A stretch of DNA of 64,000 nucleotides from an uncultured Clostridia bacterium (GTDB lineage Bacteria; Bacillota; Clostridia; Christensenellales; CAMQZB01). Every line of letters begins with the position of its first letter. The stretch's first letter is position 1. The notes below the pieces were generated by a model that was not told the origin of the DNA, did not search any database, and was given only the letters and a program-made list of their open reading frames with translations. The DNA is taken from the NCBI GenBank assembly GCA_947039455.1, contig CAMQZB010000008.1:1-64000 (forward strand), given 5' to 3'. Positions 24,425-33,361 of the stretch are shown here, piece by piece. Made by a program: the position numbers and the translations under genes.

Positions 24425-27025
24425 ATGAGCAGAGACTATATTGTTAACAGTGAAGAGACTTTAACTCAGTTAATAACTGACGTAAAAGCAGCACAAAAAG
24501 AGTATGCAACATTCACACAAGAACAAGTGGATAAAATATTCTTTGAAGCATCAATGGCAGCTAATAGACAAAGAATTACTTTGGCTAAAAAGGCAGTTAA
24601 AGAAACAGGCATGGGAATTGTTGAAGACAAAGTAATCAAGAATCACTATGCAGCGGAGTATATTTACAACGCATATAAAGACACAAAAACTTGCGGTATT
24701 ATTCACCGTGACGAAGCTAACGGAATAACAAAAATCGCTGAACCAATTGGAGTAATTGCGGCTGTCGTGCCAACAACAAATCCAACATCAACAGCAATTT
24801 TCAAAGCATTGATAGCATTAAAAACAAGAAACGGATTGATTATTTCACCACATCCACGTGCGAAATTATCAACAATCGCAGCCGCTAGAGTAATCTATGA
24901 AGCAGCGGTAAAAGCTGGAGCACCTGCAAACATTATTGGTTGGGTAGACGAGCCAACAGTTGCTTTATCTTCACAAGTAATGAAAGACGTTGACATGATT
25001 TTAGCAACTGGCGGACCAGGAATGGTTAAAGCTGCTTACAGCTCAGGTAAACCAGCAGTAGGCGTAGGAGCGGGAAACACTCCTGCAATCGTTGATTCTT
25101 CAGCTGATATCAAACTTGCGGTTTCATCAATTATTCACTCAAAAACATTCGACAACGGAATGATCTGTGCATCAGAGCAATCTGTAATCGTAATGAAAGA
25201 AATTTATGAAGAATTTAAAAAAGAAATGGCATATCGTGGAGCGTTCTTCTTGAACGATGCGGAAACTGAAAAAGTTAGAAAAACAATAATAATAAACGGC
25301 GGATTAAACGCGAAAATCGTTGGTCAAACAGCATTCACAATCGCTAAAATGGCTGGAGTAGATGTTCCAGTACACGCAAAAATCTTAGTTGGTGAAGTGG
25401 AAAGTGTTGAGTTATCAGAAGAATTTGCACATGAAAAACTTAGTCCAGTATTGGCTATGTACAAAGCGTCAAGTTTCGACGATGCAATCGCAAAAGCTGA
25501 AACGTTGGTTGCTGACGGTGGCTACGGTCATACTGCATCAATCTTTATTAATGCGTTAACTGAAGATGTGAAAATTGCTAACTGGCAATCAAAAATGAAA
25601 ACTTGTAGATGTCTTATCAATACTCCTGCTGCTCAAGGAGGAATAGGTGATATTTATAACTTCCAACTTGCTCCTTCTTTAACTCTAGGTTGCGGAAGCT
25701 GGGGTGGAAACAGCGTTTCAGACAACGTTGGAGTAAAACACTTACTAAACATTAAAACTGTTGCAGAAAGGAGAGAGAATATGTTGTGGTTCAGAACACC
25801 TCAAAAAATCTATTTAAAGAAAGGCTGTCTAGCATTAGCGCTTGATGAAATTAAAAATGTACTTGGCAAGAAAAAAGTGTTTATCGTTACTGATACATTC
25901 TTGTTCGAAAACGGATATACAAAGACTATTACTGAAAAATTAGACTCAATGGGAGTTACTCATACGACATTCTTCAACGTTGCTCCAGATCCAACTTTGG
26001 CTTGTGCTAAAGAAGGTGCAAAAGCTATGGAAGAATTTAAACCAGATTGTATTATTGCTCTTGGTGGCGGTTCAGCTATGGATGCTGCGAAAATCATGTG
26101 GGTAATGTACGAGCACCCAGAAGTGAATTTCCTTGACCTTGCTATGAGATTTATGGATATTAGAAAAAGAGTATACACATTCCCTAAAATGGGCGAAAAA
26201 GCATACTTCATTGCTGTTCCAACATCTGCTGGTACAGGTTCAGAAGTAACGCCATTTGCTGTTATCACTGATGAAACTACTGGAGTTAAATACCCACTTG
26301 CTGATTACGAGTTAATGCCTCACATGGCAATCGTTGATGCAGACGTAATGATGGACGCACCAAAAGGCTTGACAGCAGCTTCTGGCGTTGATGCAATCAC
26401 ACATGCACTTGAGGCATTCGCTTCAATGCTTGCAACTGATTTCACTGACAGTTTAGCACTTCGTTCATTGAAAATGGTATTCGAATATCTTCCAAGAGCT
26501 TACGACAACGGTCCAAAAGATCCAGTTGCTCGTGAGAAAATGGGTAATGCAGCTACTATGGCTGGTATGGCGTTTGCCAATGCGTTCTTGGGTGTATGTC
26601 ACTCAATGGCTCACAAACTTGGCGCGTTCCACCACCTTCCACACGGTGTTGCAAATGCACTTATGATCAATGAAGTTATTCGTTTCAATTCAGAAGAATG
26701 TCCAATCAAAATGGGAACATTCTCTCAATACGATCACCCACACACAGAAGCTAGATATGCTGAAATCGCAGAATACCTTGGTTTGAAAGGAAAAACTAAT
26801 GCTGATAAAGTTGAAAGTTTAATTACTGCTCTTGATCAATTAAAAGAAAGAGTAGGTATTAAAAAGACTATCAAAGATTACGGAATTACTGAAGAAGTGT
26901 TCATGGCATCTATTGACGAGATGGTTGAACAAGCTTTCGATGATCAATGTACTGGTGCAAACCCAAGATACCCATTGATGAGCGAAATCAAAGCTATGTA
27001 CTTGAAAGCGTTCCACGGTGCGTAA
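24425..27025 (+). CDS. adhE: Bifunctional acetaldehyde-CoA/alcohol dehydrogenase
   Basis: Converts acetyl-CoA to acetaldehyde and ethanol, regenerating NAD+ during fermentation. The 866 residues hold an N-terminal CoA-acylating aldehyde dehydrogenase domain (about 1-440; active-site Cys in NGMICASEQSVIV) and a C-terminal iron alcohol dehydrogenase domain (about 450-866; GGGSAMDAAKIMW, PTSAGTGSEVTPFAVI, and the metal-binding MAHKLGAFHHLPHG). The length is normal for AdhE, which assembles into spirosomes. AAAGGAGA gives the start at 24425. Twin Rex sites indicate redox control. Confidence 0.97.
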   Translation: MSRDYIVNSEETLTQLITDVKAAQKEYATFTQEQVDKIFFEASMAANRQRITLAKKAVKETGMGIVEDKVIKNHYAAEYIYNAYKDTKTCGIIHRDEANGITKIAEPIGVIAAVVPTTNPTSTAIFKALIALKTRNGLIISPHPRAKLSTIAAARVIYEAAVKAGAPANIIGWVDEPTVALSSQVMKDVDMILATGGPGMVKAAYSSGKPAVGVGAGNTPAIVDSSADIKLAVSSIIHSKTFDNGMICASEQSVIVMKEIYEEFKKEMAYRGAFFLNDAETEKVRKTIIINGGLNAKIVGQTAFTIAKMAGVDVPVHAKILVGEVESVELSEEFAHEKLSPVLAMYKASSFDDAIAKAETLVADGGYGHTASIFINALTEDVKIANWQSKMKTCRCLINTPAAQGGIGDIYNFQLAPSLTLGCGSWGGNSVSDNVGVKHLLNIKTVAERRENMLWFRTPQKIYLKKGCLALALDEIKNVLGKKKVFIVTDTFLFENGYTKTITEKLDSMGVTHTTFFNVAPDPTLACAKEGAKAMEEFKPDCIIALGGGSAMDAAKIMWVMYEHPEVNFLDLAMRFMDIRKRVYTFPKMGEKAYFIAVPTSAGTGSEVTPFAVITDETTGVKYPLADYELMPHMAIVDADVMMDAPKGLTAASGVDAITHALEAFASMLATDFTDSLALRSLKMVFEYLPRAYDNGPKDPVAREKMGNAATMAGMAFANAFLGVCHSMAHKLGAFHHLPHGVANALMINEVIRFNSEECPIKMGTFSQYDHPHTEARYAEIAEYLGLKGKTNADKVESLITALDQLKERVGIKKTIKDYGITEEVFMASIDEMVEQAFDDQCTGANPRYPLMSEIKAMYLKAFHGA

Positions 27026-27144
27026 ATCAGTATAATTATTTTAACAACTACTAAATGGAAATAAGATTTAAAACAATGAATTTTTAATTAAATTCAAAAT
27101 TAAAATGATTGATCCAAATATGTTTTTATATGTGCGAAAGCACG

Positions 27145-27177
27145 AGAAAAAGACTCCGCAAGGAGTCTTTTTCTTAT
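27145..27177 (+). terminator. Rho-independent terminator of adhE
   Basis: AGAAAAAGACTCC pairs with GGAGTCTTTTTCT around a GCAA tetraloop. Confidence 0.9.
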
Positions 27178-27225
27178 TCTCTAAGCAATGAAAAATTTGA
27201 AATTTTGACCTATGCAAGTGTAGGC

Positions 27226-27254
27226 TTGACAAAAATTAAGTAGAGGAGTATAAT
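27226..27254 (+). promoter_or_regulatory. Consensus promoter of the DUF4870-like gene
   Basis: TTGACA (27226-27231), exactly 17 bp, TATAAT (27249-27254). The start codon is 30 bp downstream. Confidence 0.85.
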
Positions 27255-27284
27255 TATAGTATAAAAAAAAGAAGGTATAATATT

Positions 27285-27674
27285 ATGAGCGATAAAATAA
27301 ATAAAATAGTTAACACAACTGATAGCACAAACAATTATTCACAAGATGATATAAACAAAAATAAAATCTTTGCAGTTTTATCATACTTATGGATTTTATT
27401 CTTCCTACCATTAGTGGCTTGTCCTGATTCGAAATTTGGAAGATTCCACGCAAACCAAGGTTTAGTTTTACTACTAGCAGGAGCAATTGGTGGATTTGTT
27501 ATGGGAATAATAGTTTTAGTGTTATCAATGATTGGACTTGCAATTGTTGGATTTATACTTATGAGTCTTTTCGGATTAATAGATTTAATTTTGGTGATTT
27601 TAGGAATTGTTAATGCAGCAACTGGAAAAGCAAAAGAATTGCCAATCATCGGAAGAATTACTTTGATTAAGTAA
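27285..27674 (+). CDS. DUF4870-like small membrane protein
   Basis: A 129-residue protein. After a polar N-terminus (1-25) it has three to four hydrophobic segments and the blocks typical of DUF4870: FAVLSYLWILFFLPL, KFGRFHANQGLVLLL and a C-terminal GKAKELPIIGRI. The function of the family is unknown. It has a perfect promoter and terminator, so it is probably well expressed on its own. Confidence 0.8.
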   Translation: MSDKINKIVNTTDSTNNYSQDDINKNKIFAVLSYLWILFFLPLVACPDSKFGRFHANQGLVLLLAGAIGGFVMGIIVLVLSMIGLAIVGFILMSLFGLIDLILVILGIVNAATGKAKELPIIGRITLIK

Positions 27675-27698
27675 TTCAAAACACAAAACACAAAATTT

Positions 27699-27742
27699 AA
27701 AAGGACTTTATCAAATTAATTATTTTGATAAAGTCCTTTTTA
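27699..27742 (+). terminator. Rho-independent terminator
   Basis: AAAAGGACTTTATCAAA pairs with TTTGATAAAGTCCTTTT, 17 bp with an 8-base loop. Confidence 0.9.
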
Positions 27743-27849
27743 TGTTTTAAAACTATATTTTGTTTTAAAATTTACAATATAATGCAAGTACAAATAGATA
27801 TTTAATCAACAATGCAACTCGTTACTTACTAATTGTTGCCAGAAAATTT

Positions 27850-29757
27850 CTATACAATAGTGTAACTAAATTCTTTTTTCAAATGGTTAAAATTATGGTA
27901 ATCAATTAAAAGTAGCATATCCAAATTTTCGTTGTTATTGAAAACGTCGTGGAAAATAGGTAGCAAGTAATAACGTGATTTATCATATTTCACTTGATAC
28001 TTTTTCTTGTATGGAATGTGTAAACTTGGTGGCAGTTGACGGCTAGTGTTTACTAGTGCCAAATCCACACGCATTAGGGATATCAAAACGTCACGATCAA
28101 GACCGTTGTCCACAAGAAAGTTAAGAAAAACACCATAAAGTTCAAACAAAGAAAGTTTGTGAAACCCTTCAGTTGCAATAGCGAAAGTGTGAAATAATTT
28201 AAATGGACTTTTTAATGGACTGTTAGTTAAATTAAAATTCTTGAAAGCACATATTAAAGTTCGTTGAAAACGGTTCGAGTTGTGAATTCTGTTAACCACC
28301 TGTTCAGTGCGCAAAATTTCTTTAACCTCGGTTGCTGATAGTTCAGGGCTTGCTTCAATTTGATATGGCGGAACTTTCTCCCAAATATAGCCATCAATAT
28401 TTTCTTTTTCTAGAGGGCTGTTAGGAAGAAGTTTCAGCATTCCCAGTTGAACTTCAGTTGGATTCATGCAATATAGCTCATCAAAAGTTTCCGAAAGGCT
28501 TTGGAAATTCTCAAAAGGAAGTCCAGCGATAATGTCAACATGACTTTCAATGTTAGATAGTGATGTGATTTTATTTATGCTGGATTTTAGTTTGTCTATG
28601 TTAAAAGGACGGTTGATTTTTTCAAGAGTTTTGGAATTTAGTGATTGCATACCAATTTCTACACGAATAAAATTCGGGCGAGCGGATTGCAATAATTTAA
28701 TCATTTCATCTCCAATTAATTCAGGGGCAATTTCAAAATGCATTTGAAAATCATATTTATCTTCGTTAGCGACTAAATATTTTATGATGGCATTAGCGTA
28801 TTCTTTGTTTGCGTTGAAAGTACGGTCAACGAATTTCAAAACCTTAATGTTTCGACCTTGAAACTTTTCTAAATCTTCAAAAACTCTAGGCAAACTACCA
28901 AGCTGTAAATCGTATAATGAACTCATGCAGTATGAACATCTAAAAGGGCAGCCACGTGAAGCCTCGAAATAAGCAATTTTACCTGAAACGTTGCTAAAAT
29001 ATTCTTCGGTATAAGGGGATTTAATAGTTGAAAGATTGGCAACTTCCGATGATTTTACAATCTTTTCTGACCTATCCCCAAAAAGAAACTTATCAAAAAC
29101 AGTTTCACCGTCACCTAATAATAAATAGTCGCAATGGTTAAGAGCGTTTTCCTGATTATTCTCAGCTTCAATACCACCAAAAATAACAGTAATTCCAAGT
29201 TTCCTAAGTTCGGCGGAAACTAATTGAATAAAATTTATGTTAAAAATATATGTAGAAAAAGCAACAATTTTTGGATTGTAACTAGTAATCAAAGATAGAA
29301 CGGAGTGGAGAGGCATGTTGATATTACATTCGATTAAGCTCAAGTTTTCCCACTTGCTGTTTGCTTGAATATAGTAAACTGAAAGAAGGCTGTGAATATA
29401 TTGACTGTTCACCCCAACAATCAAAACTTTCTCCGTATAAGTACTCTCTTTTCCAACGCAAAAATCCGCATTAATTGTGTCTACGTTGCTACAACTACAA
29501 TCACCCGTATTGATTTCAACATTGCTACAACCACAATCGACCGTAGCTGTGTCAGCATTGCTATAACTACAATAACAATCTATCTTATCGGCGTTAACTG
29601 AGCTGCAATCGCAATTTGTAGTAGTTGACACAAAGGGTTCAGGTTCGCTACAACTATTGCAAGTTGCCATGATTTTGCCATTATCAATACTATCAACAGA
29701 TCTAAGGCTGTTGTGAGTGTAGGTTTTATTTAAATTTTTATTAATTAAATCATTCAT
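27850..29757 (-). CDS. B12-binding-domain radical SAM protein with Cys-rich repeat N-terminus (DUF4080-like C-terminus)
   Basis: A 635-residue protein if read from ATG 29757. The conserved part begins at KVLIVGVNSQYIHSLLSVYYI (B12-binding-like domain), followed by the radical SAM core with C270-x3-C274-x2-C277 (GCPFRCSYC) and a C-terminus resembling DUF4080. Such proteins act on unknown substrates. Residues about 48-97 form a Cys-rich tandem repeat (see 29467-29616), not expected in the family. ATG 29757 lies about 8 bases after a TATAAT and has no Shine-Dalgarno, giving a leaderless message. Alternatively a TTG near 29424, preceded by GGAG, would start the conserved domain directly. Confidence 0.8.
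   Translation of the reverse strand: MNDLINKNLNKTYTHNSLRSVDSIDNGKIMATCNSCSEPEPFVSTTTNCDCSSVNADKIDCYCSYSNADTATVDCGCSNVEINTGDCSCSNVDTINADFCVGKESTYTEKVLIVGVNSQYIHSLLSVYYIQANSKWENLSLIECNINMPLHSVLSLITSYNPKIVAFSTYIFNINFIQLVSAELRKLGITVIFGGIEAENNQENALNHCDYLLLGDGETVFDKFLFGDRSEKIVKSSEVANLSTIKSPYTEEYFSNVSGKIAYFEASRGCPFRCSYCMSSLYDLQLGSLPRVFEDLEKFQGRNIKVLKFVDRTFNANKEYANAIIKYLVANEDKYDFQMHFEIAPELIGDEMIKLLQSARPNFIRVEIGMQSLNSKTLEKINRPFNIDKLKSSINKITSLSNIESHVDIIAGLPFENFQSLSETFDELYCMNPTEVQLGMLKLLPNSPLEKENIDGYIWEKVPPYQIEASPELSATEVKEILRTEQVVNRIHNSNRFQRTLICAFKNFNLTNSPLKSPFKLFHTFAIATEGFHKLSLFELYGVFLNFLVDNGLDRDVLISLMRVDLALVNTSRQLPPSLHIPYKKKYQVKYDKSRYYLLPIFHDVFNNNENLDMLLLIDYHNFNHLKKEFSYTIV
29467..29616 (-). repeat. 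Tandem 12-residue Cys-rich coding repeat
   Basis: Four units of pattern [N/D]-C-x-C-S-x-V-x5 (NCDCSSVNADKI, a 14-residue variant beginning DCYCSYSNAD, DCGCSNVEINTG, DCSCSNVDTINA) are encoded by 36- or 42-bp repeats with GATTGTxGTTGTAGCAAyG cores. They lie between the start codon and the B12-binding domain of the radical SAM gene. Confidence 0.8.
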
Positions 29758-29764
29758 ATTTTCA

Positions 29765-29793
29765 ATTATAACACATCTAAATGAAATTCGCAA
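29765..29793 (-). promoter_or_regulatory. Extended -10 promoter of the radical SAM gene
   Basis: Minus strand: TTGCGA, a 17-bp spacer and TATAAT preceded by TGT (extended -10). The predicted start point falls on or next to ATG 29757. Confidence 0.65.
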
Positions 29794-29810
29794 TGCAATA
29801 GTTATTTGAC

Positions 29811-30010
29811 AAAATAAAAGAACTTCCAAAGGAAGTTCCGTGCTAGAATAATATAAATTTCCGTAAAATAATATCACAATAGCCAACAGGATAAATCCTA
29901 TTGGCTATCATATATGATAAGGGGAAAAATGATGAACTATTTAGATAATCAAGTTTATGTGCTCAAACCGCAAATAGCTTCTTGCTAAGCAGTGCTGAAC
30001 CTTGATTACT
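29811..30010 (-). ncRNA. Candidate ~200-nt structured RNA or leader
   Basis: A promoter on the minus strand (30016-30044) would start an RNA at about 30010. Its first bases form an 8-bp stem, TAATCAAG with CTTGATTA (30008-30001 and 29953-29946), closing a structured loop. A second hairpin, ATAGCCAATAGGAT with ATCCTGTTGGCTAT, is at 29908-29879. The RNA ends in GAACTTCC/GGAAGTTC plus TTTTATTTT (29838-29811). The radical SAM gene starts 54 bp further on with its own promoter, so this could be an independent small RNA or an attenuated leader. I do not recognise a known class. Confidence 0.5.
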
Positions 30011-30015
30011 TTATT

Positions 30016-30044
30016 AGTATATACTATATTTTTATATTTGTAAA
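30016..30044 (-). promoter_or_regulatory. Promoter of the candidate RNA
   Basis: Minus strand TTTACA (30044-30039), exactly 17 bp, TATACT (30021-30016). Confidence 0.65.
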
Positions 30045-30336
30045 GCGTTTTTATATACATTTTTTAAAATAAATCAATAGATTTTTTTGCTCGGTATAAT
30101 AGCAACATATTACATGTTCTAAAAATGCAAAATTGAGTTGATTTTTTTGTGTTAATAGTATAATTACGCTAAAATTTACTGCATATTTTCATTTTACCAA
30201 AAAAAATCATATTTTCACTAATTTAAAACATATAAATTAAAATAATAATTTTTTTTTCAATAATAATAAAGTATCTATTTTTATTAAATGTGTCAGATAT
30301 TAGTGGATTTTCCAATTATTTTTTGCTAGAATGAAA
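30045..30336. other. A/T-rich intergenic stretch without recognisable features
   Basis: This segment between the candidate RNA promoter and the valS terminator is almost pure A/T with no convincing open frame, repeat or RNA structure. Confidence 0.6.
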
Positions 30337-30375
30337 AAAAACCACCTAAAAGCGTTAACTTTACAGGTGGTTTTA
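30337..30375 (-). terminator. Terminator of valS
   Basis: On the minus strand AAACCACCT pairs with AGGTGGTTT, followed by eight Ts. It lies about 140 bp after the valS stop codon. Confidence 0.85.
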
Positions 30376-30511
30376 TGAAAATTACATTTCATAATTGCAT
30401 ATCATAATAGCAATTTAGTTAAGATTTATGAATACACAAAAATCATTTGAATGCTATTGTAAATACAACAAGGTTGCAAATTGCGATTCAGGAATGCGAT
30501 TAATTACTTCA

Positions 30512-33142
30512 TTATTTTGAGTATTTAATAATTAATTCTTCAACTGCAACTAATTTGTCTGTATTAGTTTGGAATTTCAATCTAAGTTCGCCAATTAGTT
30601 TTTCTGGAGCTTTGCCCATGAAACCTTGATTGTTTAACTTACCTGAAGTGAATTTGATTTCTTCTTGAATTTTCTTTTTCTCATTTTCCAAACGAGCAAG
30701 TTCTTTCTCACGATCGATTAAATCGCCAGTAGCCATAAACACTTGAGCAAGTTCGCTAGTGCAAGAGAACATATCAGAATCAAGAGCATCTTTGCTGTCA
30801 ATATAATTAATAGCAGTGCCATAGCCAAGTTTTTCAACATAAACTTCAGCAGCTTTCAAAACAGCTAAAGAATCTTTGCTAGTAGGCAAGATGTGAAGAA
30901 CGCTTCTTTTTGAAGGTGGAATATCCATATCTTTACGTAAAGTACGAATTCCTTTGATTAATTCCATAACTTTTTCAAGACCGTCTTTCTCCGTATTGAA
31001 GAAAATTTCGCCCTTAGGATAACTTTCCAACATAATAGTTTCAGCCGTGTTAGGGTATTCTCTATAAAGTTTTTCAGTAACAAAAGGAATGAACGGGTGC
31101 AATAATTTCAAAGTGTTTTGCATAACATAATTCAAAACATTTAAAGTGCGACCTTGAAGAACTTCATCGTCACCGTAAAGCACAGGTTTGATTAATTCGA
31201 TGTACCAATCGCAAATTTCGTTCCAAACAAATTCATAAAGGTTTGAAGTGCAAATTCCCATATCGTATTTATCCATCATAGTGCGAACTTCGTTAGAAAC
31301 TTCGGAAAGTCTAGTGATAATCCATTTATCCGCTAGGCTAAGATTATCGAAATCAACTTCGCCGATTTCTTTGCCTTCAAAGTTCATAAGAGCAAATTTA
31401 GTAGCATTCCAAAGTTTGTTCATAAAATTCTTCGTGCTATCAAGTTTGTCTTCCATAAATTTAGAATCGCTACCCATAGCAACGCCATGAAGCAAGCAGA
31501 ATCTTAAAGTATCAGCGCCAAATTTTTCGATAATTTCAATAGGGTCAATACCGTTTCCAAGGGATTTGCTCATTTTACGACCTTCCGCATCACGAATGAT
31601 ACCGTGAATAAGAACATCTTTAAAAGGAGGAACGTCCATAGAATAAATTCCCGCGAACATCATTCTAGCAACCCAGAAGAAAATAATATCGTAACCAGTA
31701 ACAAGAACATTCGTTGGATAGAAGTATTCTAAATCAGCAGTTTTGTCAGGATAACCTAGAGTTGAGAAGGGCCAAAGTGCAGAAGAGAACCAAGTATCTA
31801 GAACATCTTCATCTTGACGCAAAGTAGTGCAACCGCATTTTGTACATTTAGTAGGAGTTTCAGAATCAACAATAGTTTCACCGCAAGAATCGCAGTAAAA
31901 AGCAGGAATTCTGTGACCCCACCAAAGTTGACGAGAAATACACCAGTCTTTGATGTTGTCCACCCAAGCGAAGTAAGTATTTTCAAATCTCTTTGGAACG
32001 AAGCTAGTGTCGCCATCTCGTACAGCTTGTGCCGCAGGTTTAGCAAGAGGCTCCATTTTTACGAACCATTGTTTTGAGATAATATTTTCAATAGAAGTGT
32101 GACAACGGTAGCAAGTTCCAACGTTATGAGCGTGTGGCTCAATTTTAACTAAGAATCCAGAAGTTTTCAAATCTTCGACGATTTGTTTTCTACATTCTTC
32201 ACGAGTTAAACCTTGATATTTTCCAGCTAATTCGTTCATAGTACCGTCGTTGTTCATAACTCTAATCATTTCAAGGTTATGACGAAGACCAACTTCAAAA
32301 TCGTTAGGATCGTGAGCAGGCGTAATTTTAACACAACCAGTACCGAATTCTTTGTCAACGTAAGTATCCGCAACTACAGGAATTTCTTTTCCAACGATAG
32401 GTAAAATTAAAGTTTTACCAACCATGTGAGCGTATCTTTCGTCATCAGGGTGAACTGCAACAGCAGTATCTCCAAGCAAAGTTTCAGGACGAGTAGTAGC
32501 AATAACCACTTCGCCACTTCCGTCAGAAAGTGGGTATCTGATGTGCCAGAAGAAAGAATCTTGTTCAACGTATTCAACTTCAGCGTCAGAAAGAGCAGTT
32601 TGACAATCAGGGCACCAGTTAATAATACGGCTACCTTGGTAAATCAAACCGTCATTATAGAATTTCACGAAAACGTCTTTAACAGCTTTACTGCATTTGT
32701 CGTCCATAGTGAACGCAAGACGGCTCCAATCGCAAGAAGCGCCAGTAGCTTTTAATTGCTCAATAATTCTATTGCCGTAGGTTTCTTTCCATTCCCAAGC
32801 ACGTTTTAAAAAGCCTTCACGACCGATATCGTTCTTAGTAATTCCCTCAGTAGCCATTTGATCAACTATTTTCACTTCAGTAGCAATAGACGCATGGTCA
32901 GTGCCAGGAACCCACAAAGTAGAAAAACCGCACATTCTTTTATAACGAATGATAGAATCTTGAATAGTTTGGTCAAGAGCATGTCCTAAATGAAGTTGTC
33001 CAGTGATGTTTGGTGGTGGCATAACGATAGTAAAAGGTTCTTTATTTTTGTCCACAGTAGGAGTAAAATATCCTTTTTCTTCCCATTCTTTATATAGTTC
33101 TTTTTCAAAACCATTAGGGTTATAACTTTTCTCTAAACTCAT
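30512..33142 (-). CDS. valS: Valyl-tRNA synthetase
   Basis: Charges tRNA-Val. It is 876 residues, normal for the family. Class I signatures are the HIGH-type HLGHA in PPPNITGQLHLGHALD near residue 48 and KMSKS in GRKMSKSLGN. Two CxxC knuckles (CDSCG, CTKCG) sit in the middle, and the C-terminus ends in the valyl-specific coiled coil (residues about 815-876). ATG 33142 has AAGGAG ten bases upstream; an in-frame extension of 27 codons lacks a start signal. No T-box leader is visible upstream, unlike many clostridial synthetase genes. Confidence 0.97.
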   Translation of the reverse strand: MSLEKSYNPNGFEKELYKEWEEKGYFTPTVDKNKEPFTIVMPPPNITGQLHLGHALDQTIQDSIIRYKRMCGFSTLWVPGTDHASIATEVKIVDQMATEGITKNDIGREGFLKRAWEWKETYGNRIIEQLKATGASCDWSRLAFTMDDKCSKAVKDVFVKFYNDGLIYQGSRIINWCPDCQTALSDAEVEYVEQDSFFWHIRYPLSDGSGEVVIATTRPETLLGDTAVAVHPDDERYAHMVGKTLILPIVGKEIPVVADTYVDKEFGTGCVKITPAHDPNDFEVGLRHNLEMIRVMNNDGTMNELAGKYQGLTREECRKQIVEDLKTSGFLVKIEPHAHNVGTCYRCHTSIENIISKQWFVKMEPLAKPAAQAVRDGDTSFVPKRFENTYFAWVDNIKDWCISRQLWWGHRIPAFYCDSCGETIVDSETPTKCTKCGCTTLRQDEDVLDTWFSSALWPFSTLGYPDKTADLEYFYPTNVLVTGYDIIFFWVARMMFAGIYSMDVPPFKDVLIHGIIRDAEGRKMSKSLGNGIDPIEIIEKFGADTLRFCLLHGVAMGSDSKFMEDKLDSTKNFMNKLWNATKFALMNFEGKEIGEVDFDNLSLADKWIITRLSEVSNEVRTMMDKYDMGICTSNLYEFVWNEICDWYIELIKPVLYGDDEVLQGRTLNVLNYVMQNTLKLLHPFIPFVTEKLYREYPNTAETIMLESYPKGEIFFNTEKDGLEKVMELIKGIRTLRKDMDIPPSKRSVLHILPTSKDSLAVLKAAEVYVEKLGYGTAINYIDSKDALDSDMFSCTSELAQVFMATGDLIDREKELARLENEKKKIQEEIKFTSGKLNNQGFMGKAPEKLIGELRLKFQTNTDKLVAVEELIIKYSK

Positions 33143-33299
33143 GTTTCGCTCCTTAATTATATATAAATAAATTCGAAATTTGTTTCTAACTAATATGATA
33201 TCACAACATAGCAATTTTATCAAATATTTTTCTATTCTTAACAGTAAATTAATTAGAAATAGCGGTAATTTTCAAGTAAACCATGTAGAAAAAACACAA

Positions 33300-33338
33300 A
33301 AAAAAGACAGTATAGGATAATTATCCATATACTGTCTT
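33300..33338. terminator. Hairpin terminator of the MFS gene
   Basis: AAGACAGTATA pairs with TATACTGTCTT (one bulged A) around an inner GGATAA/TTATCC. On the minus strand an eight-T run follows. Confidence 0.88.
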
Positions 33339-33361
33339 AAATTTTAGTAAATTATGTTATT

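Noticed and set aside
29929..29988. 19-residue plus-strand frame (MMNYLDNQVYVLKPQIASC) with AAGGGG upstream
   Set aside because: No plus-strand promoter is visible and it lies exactly antisense to the candidate structured RNA, whose signals are stronger. Kept only as a possibility.
33143..33300. Expected T-box leader before valS
   Set aside because: The region is short, A/T-rich, lacks the T-box consensus and has no terminator/antiterminator pair.
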